Shown here one piece after another: positions 25,877-37,896 of a stretch of DNA of 64,000 nucleotides. A program made the position numbers and the translations under genes. The DNA comes from Archivesica marissinica (lineage: Eukaryota > Mollusca > Bivalvia > Venerida > Vesicomyidae). The notes below the pieces were generated by a model. It was given only the letters and a program-made list of their open reading frames with translations, ran no database searches and had not been told where the DNA came from. The stretch's first letter is position 1; each line of letters starts with the position of its first letter. The stretch covers positions 8,477,481-8,541,480 of the forward strand of contig CM026390.1 of NCBI GenBank assembly GCA_014843695.1, written 5' to 3'.

Positions 25877-26245
25877 CGCGCAGCGGTTTGTTCCATGATC
25901 TGTAAATACCCGAGACAGTTCTACCAACATAGGCTGAGAGACTCCGGAGCATGTGTAGAGCCTACTTTATGGGATATACTTCTGCGGGGGCGTACCTCTG
26001 CGCGGTTGTTTCCACTATCTGTAAATACCCGAGACAGTTCTATCAATTTCAACATAGGCTGGGATGCTCCGAAGCAAGTGTAGAGTCTACTATAGTGATT
26101 TCGATTCTGATGTGTATATACCTACCCCCCACAACCCGATCTGATATCCAAGAAACGTGTTTACACTCCAACCTTGGCTGGGAGCCGCCAACATAGGTGT
26201 TGAGCCTGCTATTGTGATTTCTATTCTATTGTGTAGTTACCTTAA
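25877..26245. repeat. Diverged repeat of about 120-170 bp in three copies
   Basis: Copies start near 25877, 25997 and 26168 (the last partial). Shared blocks are ATCTGTAAATACCCGAGACA, GTTCTAYCAA, CATAGGCTG, CTCCGRAGCA and GTGTAGAGYCTACT in copies 1 and 2, and ATAGGTGTTGAGCCTGCTAT with GTGATTTC-TATTCT in copies 2 and 3. Divergence is much higher than in neighbouring arrays, so this is an old duplication. Short open frames across it look non-coding. Confidence 0.75.
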
Positions 26246-26468
26246 ACCCAGAACCCCCATTATATATACTACTCGACAGTATCACGCGTTTAGTATTGAC
26301 TCCAATGACAAACAAACGTCAATTCAGGAGCGTGGATTGCCGTCTTATGAAATCCTACTTGTAGACCACAAACACACTGCTTATTGATTCAATGTTAGTG
26401 TTCGAATGTATTCAGAAGAATTTATAGTAGAAATACATGTATACGTGAACAAAATTAATTGTTTGGTT
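26246..26468. other. Low-copy AT-rich spacer
   Basis: A short unique-looking segment between the diverged triplicate and a 30-bp array. No gene, tRNA or mobile-element end is recognised. Confidence 0.5.
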
Positions 26469-26622
26469 TTTTGCGATGTAATGTCGCTTTAATAACAGTG
26501 TTGCGATGTAATGTCGCTTTAATAACAGTTTTGCGATGTAATGTCTCTTTAATAACAGTTTTGCGATGTAATGTCGCTTTAATAACAGTTTTGCGATGTA
26601 ATGTCGCTTTAATAACAGTTTT
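26469..26622. repeat. 30-bp tandem repeat, five copies
   Basis: Five copies of a 30-bp unit containing TTGCGATGTAATGTCGC and TTTAATAACAG. They differ at two positions: GTGTTG versus GTTTTG at one junction, and GTCTC versus GTCGC in copy 3. The ten-residue periodic frames on both strands result from the period being divisible by three. Confidence 0.93.
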
Positions 26623-26774
26623 GTTTTGTTTTCTTTGTTCCGTTTATTTATGTACATAGTTTTCACATAATTTATACAAAACAACAACAACAACAAGGTG
26701 AATTTTGCTTGACATAAATGTATACATGCATTGCTTCAGAATTAATAGTATTACCTGTTTTGTTGTATATATTT

Positions 26775-29700
26775 CCCATTAGTAAGACATTGTGTCTGTA
26801 AGGAGAACTAACTACATGTGCGGGTGGTGTTTAATGGGGTTACCCCATTAGTAAGACATTGTGTCTGTAAGGAGAACTAACTACATGTGCGGGTGGTGTT
26901 TAATGGGGTTACCCCATTAGTAAGACATTGTGTCTGTAAGGAGAACTAACTACATGTGCGGGTGGTGTTTAATGGGGTTACCCCATTAGTAAGACATTGT
27001 GTCTGTAAGGAGAACTAACTACATGTGCGGGTGGTGTTTAATGGGGTTACCCCATTAGTAAGTCAGTGTGTATGTAAGGAGAACTAACTACATGTGCGGG
27101 TGGTGTTTAATGGGGTTACCCCATTAGTAAGACATTGTGTCTGTAAGGAGAACTAACTACATGTGCGGGTGGTGTTTAATGGGTTACCCCATTAGTAAGA
27201 CATTGTGTCTGTAAGGAGAACTAACTACATGTGCGGGTGGTGTTTAATGGGGTTACCCCATTAGTAACACATTGTGTCTGTAAGGAGAACTAACTACATG
27301 TGCGGGTGGTGTTTAATGGGGTTATCCCATTAGTAAGTCAGTGTGTATGTAAGGAGAACTAACTACATGTGCGGGTGGTGTTTAATGGGGTTACCCCATT
27401 AGTAAGTCATTGTGTCTGTAAGGAGAACTAACTACATGTGCGGGTGGTGTTTAATGGGGTTACCCCATTAGTAAGACATTGTGTCTGTAAGGAGAACTAA
27501 CTACATGTGCGGGTGGTGTTTAATGGGGCTACCCCATTAGTAAGACATTGTGTCTGTAAGGAGAACTAACTACATGTGCGGGTGGTGTTTAATGGCGCTA
27601 CCCCATTAGTAAGACATTGTGTCTGCAAGGAGAACTAACTACATGTGCGGGTGGTGTTTAATGGGGTTACCCCATTAGTAAGTCAGTGTGTATGTAAGGA
27701 GAACTAACTACATGTGCGGGTGGTGTTTAATGGGGCTACTCCATTAGTAAGACATTGTGTCTGTAAGGAGAACTAACTACATGTGCGGGTGGTGTTTAAT
27801 GGGGCTACCCCATTAGTAAGACATTGTGTCTGTAAGGAGAACTAACTACATGTGCGGGTGGTGTTTAATGGCGCTACCCCATTAGTAAGACATTGTGTCT
27901 GCAAGGAGAACTAACTACATGTGCGGGTGGTGTTTAATGGGGTTACCCCATTAGTAAGTCAGTGTGTATGTAAGGAGAACTAACTACATGTGCGGGTGGT
28001 GTTTAATGGGGCTACTCCATTAGTAAGACATTGTGTCTGTAAGGAGAACTAACTACATGTGCGGGTGGTGTTTAATGGGGCTACCCCATTAGTAAGACAT
28101 TGTGTCTGTAAGGAGAACTAACTACATGTACGGGTGGTGTTTAATGGGGTTACCGCATTAGTAAGACATTGTGTCTGTAAGGAGAACTAACTACATGTGC
28201 GGGTGGTGTTTAATGGGGTTACCACATTAGTAAGTCAGTGTGTATGTAAGGAGAACTAACTACATGTGCGGGTGGTGTTTAATGGGGTTACCCCATTAGT
28301 AAGACATTGTGTCTGTAAGGAGAACTAACTACATGTGCGGGTGGTGTTTAATGGGGTTACCCCATTAGTAAGACATTGTGTCTGTAAGGAGAACTAACTA
28401 CATGTGCGGGTGGTGTTTAATGGGGTTACCCCATTAGTAAGACATTGTGTCTGTAAGGAGAACTAACTACATGTGCGGGTGGTGTTTAATGGGGTTATCC
28501 CATTAGTAAGTCAGTGTGTATGTAAGGAGAACTAACTACATGTGCGGGTGGTGTTTAATGGGGTTACCCCATTAGTAAGTCATTGTGTCTGTAAGGAGAA
28601 CTAACTACATGTGCGGGTGGTGTTTAATGGGGTTACCCCATTAGTAAGACATTGTGTCTGTAAGGAGAACTAACTACATGTGCGGGTGGTGTTTAATGGG
28701 GCTACCCCATTAGTAAGACATTGTGTCTGTAAGGAGAACTAACTACATGTGCGGGTGGTGTTTAATGGGGCTACCCCATTAGTAAGACATTGTGTCTGTA
28801 AGGAGAACTAACTACATGTGCGGGTGGTGTTTAATGGGGTTACCCCATTAGTAAGACATTGTGTCTGTAAGGAGAACTAACTACATGTGCGGGTGGTGTT
28901 TAATGGGGTTACCCCATTAGTAAGACATTGTGTATGTAAGGAGAACTAACTACATGTGCGGGTGGTGTTTAATAGGGCTACCCCATTAGTAAGACATTGT
29001 GTCTGCAAGGAGAACTAACTACATGTGCGGGTGGTGTTTAATGGGGTTACACCATTAGTAAGTCAGTGTGTATGTAAGGAGAACTAACTACATGTGCGGG
29101 TGGTGTTTAATGGGGCTACTCCATTAGTAAGACATTGTGTCTGTAAGGAGAACTAACTACATGTGCGGGTGGTGTTTAATGGGGCTACCCCATTAGTAAG
29201 ACATTGTGTCTGTAAGGAGAACTAACTACATGTGCTGGTGGTGTTTAATGGGGTTACCCCATTAGTAAGACATTGTGTCTGTAAGGAGAACTAACTACAT
29301 GTGCGGGTGGTGTTTAATGGGGTTACCCCATTAGTAAGACATTGTGTCTGTAAGGAGAACTAACTACATGTGCGGGTGGTGTTTAATGGGGTTACCCCAT
29401 TAGTAAGACATTGTGTCTGTAAGGAGAACTAACTACATGTGCGGGTGGTGTTTAATGGGGTTACCCCATTAGTAAGACATTGTGTCTGTAAGGAGAACTA
29501 ACTACATGTGCGGGTGGTGTTTAATGGGGTTACCGCATTAGTAAGACATTGTGTCTGTAAGGAGAACTAACTACATGTGCGGGTGGTGTTTAATGGGGTT
29601 ACCCCATTAGTAAGTCAGTGTGTATGTAAGGAGAACTAACTACATGTGCGGGTGGTGTTTAATGGGGTTACCCCATTAGTAAGACATTGTGTCTGTAAGG

Positions 29701-30690
29701 AGAACTAACTACATGTGCGGGTGGTGTTTAATGGGGTTACCCCATTAGTAAGACATTGTGTCTGTAAGGAGAACTAACTACATGTGCGGGTGGTGTTTAA
29801 TGGGGTTACCCCATTAGTAAGACATTGTGTCTGTAAGGAGAACTAACTACATGTGCGGGTGGTGTTTAATGGGGTTATCCCATTAGTAAGTCAGTGTGTA
29901 TGTAAGGAGAACTAACTACATGTGCGGGTGGTGTTTAATGGGGTTACCCCATTAGTAAGTCATTGTGTCTGTAAGGAGAACTAACTACATGTGCGGGTGG
30001 TGTTTAATGGGGTTACCCCATTAGTAAGACATTGTGTCTGTAAGGAGAACTAACTACATGTGCGGGTGGTGTTTAATGGGGCTACCCCATTAGTAAGACA
30101 TTGTGTCTGTAAGGAGAACTAACTACATGTGCGGGTGGTGTTTAATGGGGCTACCCCATTAGTAAGACATTGTGTCTGTAAGGAGAACTAACTACATGTG
30201 CGGGTGGTGTTTAATGGGGTTACCCCATTAGTAAGACATTGTGTCTGTAAGGAGAACTAACTACATGTGCGGGTGGTGTTTAATGGGGTTACCCCATTAG
30301 TAAGTCATTGTGTATGTAAGGAGAACTAACTACATGTGCGGGTGGTGTTTAATAGGGCTACCCCATTAGTAAGACATTGTGTCTGCAAGGAGAACTAACT
30401 ACATGTGCGGGTGGTGTTTAATGGGGTTACACCATTAGTAAGTCAGTGTGTCTGTAAGGAGAACTAACTACATGTGCGGGTGGTGTTTAATGGGGTTACC
30501 CCATTAGTAAGACATTGTGTCTGTAAGGAGATCTAACTACATGTGCGGGTGGTGTTTAATGGGGCTACCCCATTAGTAAGACATTGTGTCTGTAAGGATA
30601 ACTAACTACATGTGCGGGTGGTGTTTAATGGGGCTACCCCATTAGTAAGACATTGTGTCTGTAAGGAGAACTAACTACATGTGCGGGTGG
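26775..30690. repeat. 69-bp satellite array with higher-order structure, about 57 units
   Basis: The 69-bp unit contains CCCATTAGTAAGACATTGTG, TCTGTAAGGAGAACTAACTA and CATGTGCGGGTGGTGTTTAA. Across the unit boundary lies AATGGGGTTACCCCATT, two 8-bp inverted arms around one base. Subtypes carry GTCAGTGTGTATG, GGGCTACTCC, GGCGCTACC or TCTGCAAGG. Rare variants repeat with an exact spacing of 1380 bp (20 units), and a four-unit (276-bp) duplication is seen at 27591/27867. Unit-length indels are nearly absent. All frames are closed, so no spurious long frame occurs. Confidence 0.97.
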
Positions 30691-31548
30691 ATTTTCGGCC
30701 CTTTGGGAAAATATGATTTTGAATGCACACATTGAATGAATTATAAATTCAAACAGCATTGCGTATGCAATAGCTTATGAATTAACAATGAGGCTAATCA
30801 CCAAGTTAACGGTAGTCTGGGTATTTAATGTTCGCTTCCATGTTTAACCAGCCTAGCATCGTACTGAGATCGCGGATTTATGGTAGGAATCTGCACACTG
30901 TATCGATATGCAACAGTTCCGTAAGTGTGTTTTGTTTGTTGTTGGGGCTTAAAGTAGCACAAACAGCTTAGATCACATGGCCACTCGTCTGTTATTCGAC
31001 ACTAAGGCTAAATTGCATTAGTATATACCTTCAGGCTCGATCAATATTGTCAAACTGTTCACAATATGTACTGCTGATCTTTATTTAATTTTAATCTCGG
31101 CACAATATATAGTACATCCTCACATATGGTCATGCGAAAATGGACACTCGAATATGTTTCATTAAACTTACACCCCACCCCACCTCTATGCTGTACCATA
31201 TAAGTTCAAGAGAATAGTAGTCAAAGCTCTGCTGTTTAAATTTCTATATCAAATGGAGTAATCATTTCGAAACTGTTGCCATAGGAACAATGTTTCCAAG
31301 CCCATCACTTGGTTAGAAAGAATAATGGCATGATATTTGGTCAAATCATGATATAAACTAAAGTGTGGACAGTATACCTGTGTATGTTGATGTGAATAAT
31401 AGGAAGTTCTTATTATGTGCGTTTCTTAAATTAATAGTAAAATAATGCTGACGTCATAAGCGATCCAATTACAAATTATAGAATGTCATTAATGTTAGCA
31501 GCGCGCAGTTTTAAACATTCTTTCATCAACAGATGTGTATGTGTGTCG
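30691..31548. other. Low-copy AT-rich spacer, no gene recognised
   Basis: About 860 bp of unique-looking DNA, the third-longest non-array stretch in the window. It has a C-rich run near 31170-31190 and no convincing exon, tRNA, inverted repeat or transposon end. A start codon at 31483 opens a frame into the next array, but that frame is repeat-driven. Confidence 0.55.
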
Positions 31549-32583
31549 CTGTTGTATTGTATTGTTTCTATATCTAAGAGTGAATCTCTGTTGTATTGTA
31601 TTGTTTCTATATCTAAGAGTGAATCTATGTTGTATTGTATTGTTTCTATATCTAAGAGTGAATCTCTGTTGTATTGTATTGTTTCTATATCTAAGAGTGA
31701 ATCTCTGTTGTATTGTATTGTTTCTATATCTAAGAGTGAATCTCTGTTGTATTGTATTGTTTCTATATCTAAGAGTGAATCTCTGTTGTATTGTATTGTT
31801 TCTATATCTAAGAGTGAATCTCTGTTGTATTGTATTGTTTCTATATCTAAGAGTGAATCTCTGTTGTATTGTATTGTTTCTATATCTAAGAGTGAATCTC
31901 TGTTGTATTTTATTGTTTCTATATCTAAGAGTGAATCTATGTTGTATTGTATTGTTTCTATATCTAAGAGTGAATCTCTGTTGTATTGTATTGTTTCTAT
32001 ATCTAAGAGTGAATCTCTGTTGTATTGTATTGTTTCTATATCTAAGAGTGAATCTCTGTTGTGTTGTATTGTTTCTATATCTAAGAGTGAATCTCTGTTG
32101 TATTGTATTGTTTCTATATCTAAGAGTGAATCTCTGTTGTATTGTATTGTTTCTATATCTAAGAGTGAATCTCTGTTGTATTGTATTGTTTCTATATCTA
32201 TGAGTGAATCTCTGTTGTATTGTATTGTTTCTATATCTAAGAGTGAATCTCTGTTGTATTGTATTGTTTCTATATCTAAGAGTGAATCTATGTTGTATTG
32301 TATTGTTTCTATATCTATGAGTGAATCTCTGTTGTATTGTATTGTTTCTATATCTAAGAGTGAATCTCTGTTGTATTGTATTGTTTCTATATCTAAGAGT
32401 GAATCTCTGTTGTATTGTATTGTTTCTATATCTAAGAGTGAATCTCTGTTGTATTGTATTGTTTCTATATCTAAGAGTGAATCTCTGTTGTATTGTATTG
32501 TTTCTATATCTAAGAGTGAATCTCTGTTGTATTGTATTGTTTCTATATCTAAGAGTGAATCTCTGTTGTATTGTATTGTTTTA
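31549..32583. repeat. 39-bp minisatellite, about 27 units
   Basis: The 39-bp unit contains CTGTTGTATTGTATTGTTTC and TATATCTAAGAGTGAATCT. It is very homogeneous, with changes such as CTATG for CTCTG and CTATGAG for CTAAGAG. The period is 13 codons and no indels occur, so two plus-strand frames run through the whole array (13-residue period SLLYCIVSISKSE; 370 codons from 31483). Synonymous and non-synonymous changes look unconstrained and no flanking coding sequence exists, so I do not call a gene. Confidence 0.95.
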
Positions 32584-32589
32584 ATATCT

Positions 32590-35500
32590 GGTTGAGGAAA
32601 GCAGTGTGTAGTAGGGTTTCCATAGTTTATCGGGTTGACGAATGCAATTGTGTAGTTTGGTTTCCATAGTTTATCGGGTTGATGAAAGCAGTGTGTAGTA
32701 GGGTTTCCATAGTTTATCGAGTTGATGAAAGCAGTTGTGTAGTAGGGTTTCCATAGTATATCGGGTTGAGGAAAGCAGTGTGTAGTAGGGTTTCCATAGT
32801 TTATCGTGTTGATGAAAGCAGTTGTATAGTAGGGTTTCCATAGTTTATCGGGTTAATGAAAGCAGTTGTGTAGTAGGGTTTCCATAGTTTATCGGGTTGA
32901 TGAAAGCAATTGTGTAGTAGGGTTTCCATAGTTTATCGGGTTGATGAAAGCAGTGTGTAGTAGGGTTTCCATAGTTTATCGGGTTGATGAAAGCAGTTGT
33001 GTAGTAGGGTTTCCATAGTTTATCGGGTTGATGAAAGCAATTGTATAGTAGGGTTTCCATAGTTTATCGGGTTGATGAAAGCAGTTGTGTAGTAGGGTTA
33101 TCATAGTTTATCGGGTTGAGGAAAGCAGTGTGTAGTAGGGTTTCCATAGTTTATCGGGTTGATGAAAGAAGTTGTGTAGTTTGGTTTCCATAGTTTATCG
33201 GGTTGATGAAAGCAGTTGTGTAGTAGGGTTTCCATAGTTTATCGGGTTGATGAAAGCAGTTGTGTAGTAGGGTTTCCATAGTTTATCGGGTTGATGAAAG
33301 CAGTTGTGTAGTTGGGTTTCCATAGTTTATCGGGTTGATGAAGGCAGTTGTGTAGTAGGGTTTCCATAGTTTATCGGGTTGAGGAAAGCAGTTGTGTAGT
33401 AGAGTTTCCATAGTTTATCGGGTTGAGGAAAGCAGTTGTATAGTAGGGTTTCCATAGTTTATCGGGTTGATGATAGCGGTTGCATAGTAGGGTTTCCATA
33501 GTTTATCGGGTTGATGATAGCGGTTGCATAGTAGGGTTTCCATAGTTTATCGGGTTGATGCTAGCGGTTGCATAGTAGGGTTTCCATAGTTTATCGGGTT
33601 GATGAAAGCGGTTGCATAGTAGGGTTTCCATAGTTTATCGGGTTGATGATAGCGGTTGCATACTATGGTTTCCATAGTTTATCGGGTTGATGCTAGCGGT
33701 TGCATAGTAGGGTTTACATAGTTTATCTGGTTGATGAAAGCAGTTGTATAGTAGGGTTTCCATAGTTTATCGTTTTGATGAAAGCAGTTGTATAGTAGGG
33801 TTTCCATAGTTTATCGGGTTGATGAAAGCAGTTGTGTAGTTGGGTTTCCATAGTTTATCGGGTTGATGAAGGCAGTTGTGTAGTAGGGTTTCCATAGTTT
33901 ATCGGGTTGAGGAAAGCAGTTGTGTAGTAGAGTTTCCATAGTTTATCGGGTTGAGGAAAGCAGTTGTATAGTAGGGTTTCCATAGTTTATCGGGTTGATG
34001 ATAGCGGTTGCATAGTAGGGTTTCCATAGTTTATCGGGTTGATGATAGCGGTTGCATAGTAGGGTTTCCATAGTTTATCGGGTTGATGATAGCGGTTGCA
34101 TAGTAGGGTTTCCATAGTTTATCGGGTTGATGAAAGCGGTTGCATAGTAGGGTTTCCATAGTTTATCGGGTTGATGATAGCGGTTGCATAGTATGGTTTC
34201 CATAGTTTATCGGGTTGATGCTAGCGGTTGCATAGTAGGGTTTACATAGTTTATCGGGTTGATGAAAGCAGTTGTATAGTAGGGCTACCATAGTTTATCG
34301 GGTTGATGAAAGCAGTTGTGTAGTAGGGTTTCCATAGTTTATCGGGTTGATGAAAGCAGTTGCATAGTAGGGTTTCCATAGTTTATCGGGTTGATGAAAG
34401 CAGTTGTATAGTTGGGCTACCATAGTTTATCGGGTTGTGGAAAGCAGTGTGTAGTAGGGTTTCCATTGTTTATCGTGTTGATGAAAGCAGTTGAATAGTA
34501 GGGTTTCCATAGTTTATCGGGTTGATGAAAGCAGTTGTGTAGTAGGGTTTCCATAGTTTATCGGGTTGATGAAAGCAGTTGCATAGTAGGGTTTCCATAG
34601 TTTATCGGGTTGATGAAAGCAGTTGTGTAGTAGGGTTTCCATAGTTTATCGGGTTGATGAAAGCAGTTGCATAGTAGGGTTTCCATAGTTTATCGGGTTG
34701 ATGAAAGCAGTTGTATAGTTGGGCTACCATAGTTTATCGGGTTGAGGAAAGCAGTGTGTAGTAGGGTTTCCATTGTTTATCGTGTTGATGAAAGCAGTTG
34801 TATAGTAGGGTTTCCATAGTTTATCGGGTTGATGAAAGCAGTTTTGTAGTAGGGTTTCCATAGTGTATCGGGTTGATGAAAGCAGTTGTGTAGTAGGGTT
34901 ACCATAGTTTATCAGGTTGAGGAAAGCAGTGTGTAGTAGGGTTTCCATAGTTTATCGGGTTGATGAAAGCAGTTGTGTAGTTTAGTTTCCATAGTTTATC
35001 GGGTTGATGACAGCAGTGTGTAGTAGGGTTTCCATAGTTTATCGGGTTGATGAAAGCAGTTGTGTAGTAGTGTTTCCGTAGTTTTTCGGGTTGATGAAAG
35101 CAGTGTGTAGTAAGGTTTCCATAGATTATCGGGTTAATGAAGGCAGTTGTGTAGTAGGGTTTCCATAGTTTATCGGGTTGAGGAAAGCAGTTGTGTAGTA
35201 GAGTTTCCATAGTTTATCGGGTTGAGGAAAGCAGTTTTATAGTAGGGTTTCCATAGTTTATCGGGTTGATGATAGCGGTTGCATAGTAGGGTTTCCATAG
35301 TTTATCGGGTTGATGATAGCGGTTGCATAGTAGGGTTTCCATAGTTTATCGGGTTGATGATAGCGGTTGCATAGTAGGGTTTCCATAGTTTATCGGATTG
35401 ATGAAAGCGGTTGCATAGTAGGGTTTCCATAGTTTATCGGGTTGATGATAGCGGTTGCATAGTAGGGTTTCCATAGTTTATCGGGTTGATGATAGCGATT

Positions 35501-36757
35501 GCATTGTATGGTTTCCATAGTTTATCGGGTTGATGAAAGCAGTTGTATAGTAGGGCTACCATAGTTTATCGGGTTGATGAAAGCAGTTGTATAGTAGGGT
35601 TTCCATAGTTTATCGGGTTGATGAAAGCAGTTGTGTAGTTGGGTTTCCATAGTTTATCGGGTTGATGAAAGCAGTTGTATAGTAGGGCTACCATAGTTTA
35701 TCGGGTTGATGAAAGCAGTTGTTTAGTATGGTTTCCATAGTTTATCGGGTTGATGAAAGCAGTTGTATAGTAGGGTTTCCATAGTTTATCGGGTTGATGA
35801 AAGCAGTTGTATAGTAGGATTTCCATAGTTTATCGGGTTGATGAAAGCAGTTGTATAGTAGGGTTTCCATAGTTTATCGGGTTGATGAAAGCAGTTATGT
35901 AGTAGGGTATACATTGTTTATCGGGTTGATGAAAGCAGTTGCATAGTAGGGTTTCCATAGTTTATCGGGTTGAGGAAAGTAGTTGTGTAGTAGGGTTTCC
36001 ATAGTTTATCGGGTTGATGAAAGCAGTTGTATAGTAGGGTTTCCATAGTTTATCGGGTTGATGAAAGCAGTTGTGTAGTAGGGTTTCCATAGTTTATCGG
36101 GTTGATAAAAGCAGTGTGTAGTAGGGTTTCCATAGTTTATCGGGTTGATGAAAGCAGTGTGTAGTAGGGTTCCATAGTTTGTCGGGTTGATGAAAGCAGT
36201 TGTGTAGTAGGGTTTCCATAGTTTTTCGGGTTGATGGAAGCAGTGTGTATTAAGGTTTCCATAGTTTATCGGGTTGATGAAAGCAGTGTGTAGTAGGGTT
36301 TCCATAGTTTATCGGGTTGATGAAAGTAGTTGTGTAGTAGGGTTTCCATAGTTTATCGGGTTGATGAAAGCAGTGTGTCGTAGGGTTTTCATAGTTTATC
36401 GGGTTGATGAAAGCAGTGTGTAGTAGGGTTTCCATAGTTTATCGGGTTGATGAAAGCAGTTGTATTGTAGGGTTTCCATAGTTTATCGGGTTGATGAAAG
36501 CAGTTGTGTAGTAGGGTTTTCATAGTTTATCGGGTTGATGAAAGCAGTTGTGTAGTAGGGTTTCCATAGTTTATCGGGTTGATGAAAGCAGTGTGTAGTA
36601 GGGCTACCATAGTTTATCGGGTTGATGAAAGCTGTTGTGTAGTAGGGTTTCCATAGTTTATCGGGTTGATGAAAGCAGTGTGTAGTAGGGTTTCCATAGT
36701 TTATCGGGTTGATGAAAGCAGTTGTATAGTAATGTTTCCATAGTTTATCTGAGTTGT
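32590..36757. repeat. 44-bp satellite array (family B), about 95 units
   Basis: The 44-bp unit contains GGGTTGATGAAAGCAGTTGT, GTAGTAGGG and TTTCCATAGTTTATC. A 43-bp form lacks one T (GCAGTGTGTAG). A distinct subtype (GATGATAGCGGTTGCATAG) is clustered at 33465-33720, 33985-34240 and 35265-35510, each cluster preceded by the same series GAAGGCAG, GAGGAAAG, GAGGAAAG. The spacing of the first two blocks is 528 bp (12 units). The array begins within about 10 bp of the end of the 39-bp array. Confidence 0.96.
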
Positions 36758-36816
36758 TAAATTCAATATAATTCTTTACTCTGTAAAAAGTTTCAATGTA
36801 CTAATATCAAGATTTG

Positions 36817-37505
36817 TTTCCATGTTCTGCATAGTTGACATGTTCTGCATAGTTGACATGTTCTGCATAGTTGGCATGTTCTGCATAGTTGACATGTTCT
36901 GCATAGTTGACATGTTCTGCATAGTTGACATGTTCTGCATAGTTTCCATGTTCTGCATAGTTTCCATGTTCTGCATAGTTGACATGTTCTGCATAGTTGA
37001 CATGTTCTGCACAGTTGACATGTTCTGCATAGTTGACATGTTCTGTATAGTTGACATGTTCTGCACAGTTGACATGTTCTATATAGTTGACATGTTCTGT
37101 GCATAGTTGACATGTTCTGCACAGTTGACATGTTCTGCACAGTTGACATGTTCTATATAGTTGACATGTTCTGTGCATAGTTGACATGTTCTGCATAGTT
37201 GACATGTTCTGCATAGTTGACATGTTCTGCACAGTTGACATGTTCTGCATAGTTGACATGTTCTGCATAGTTGACATGTTCTGTGCATAGTTGACATGTT
37301 CTGCACAGTTGACATGTTCTGCATAGTTGACATGTTCTGCATAGTTGATATGTTCTGCATAGTTGACATGTTCTGCACAGTTGACATGTTCTGCATAGTT
37401 GACATGTTCTGCACAGTTGACATGTTCTGCATAGTTGACATGTTCTGCATAGTTGACATGTTCTGCATAGTTGACATGTTCTGTGCACAGTTTCCATGTT
37501 CACTA
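36817..37505. repeat. 18-bp minisatellite (family A), about 38 units
   Basis: The 18-bp unit is GACATGTTCTGCATAGTT, with variants GCACAGTT, GTATAGTT, CTATATAGTT and a 20-bp form with GTGCATAG. TTTCCATG replaces TTGACATG at both edges and twice internally (about 36951 and 36963). Each unit carries the palindrome ACATGT. Frames are open on both strands (six-residue period), with phase shifts at the 20-bp units; these are not genes. Confidence 0.95.
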
Positions 37506-37650
37506 TTATTATATATATAATGCTATGTGCAGTTTCAATTTTGTTCATCGGATAACAGTGCAGGTAATATATTGTGATATAGGCAAGGGATATACGCTTT
37601 TAAATTACCTGCCGTTTGCATACCTCACGATTCTTAAAATAAAAGCGGAA

Positions 37651-37896
37651 GCTGCGCAATTAACGTGTAGATGATACACACAGAAAACATTGTCGAGGAT
37701 GATGCGCAATTAACGTGTAGATGACACACACAGAAAACAATGTCGAGGATGATGCGCAATTAACGTGTAGATGACACACACAGAAAACAATGTCGAGGAT
37801 GATGCGCAATTAACGTGTAGATGACACACACAAAAACAATGTCAAGGATGATGCGCAATTAACGTGTAGATGATACACACAGAAAACAATGGTGAG
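37651..37896. repeat. 50-bp tandem repeat, five copies
   Basis: Five copies of a 50-bp unit containing GATGCGCAATTAACGTGTAG, ATGACACACACAGAAAACAA and TGTCGAGGAT. Edge copies (the first and last) share GATACACAC where inner copies have GACACACAC. One copy has a 1-bp deletion. Confidence 0.93.

Noticed and set aside
31483..32595. 370-codon frame with a 13-residue period
   Set aside because: It is open only because a 39-bp unit without indels happens to lack stops. A second frame is equally open and flanking DNA is non-coding.
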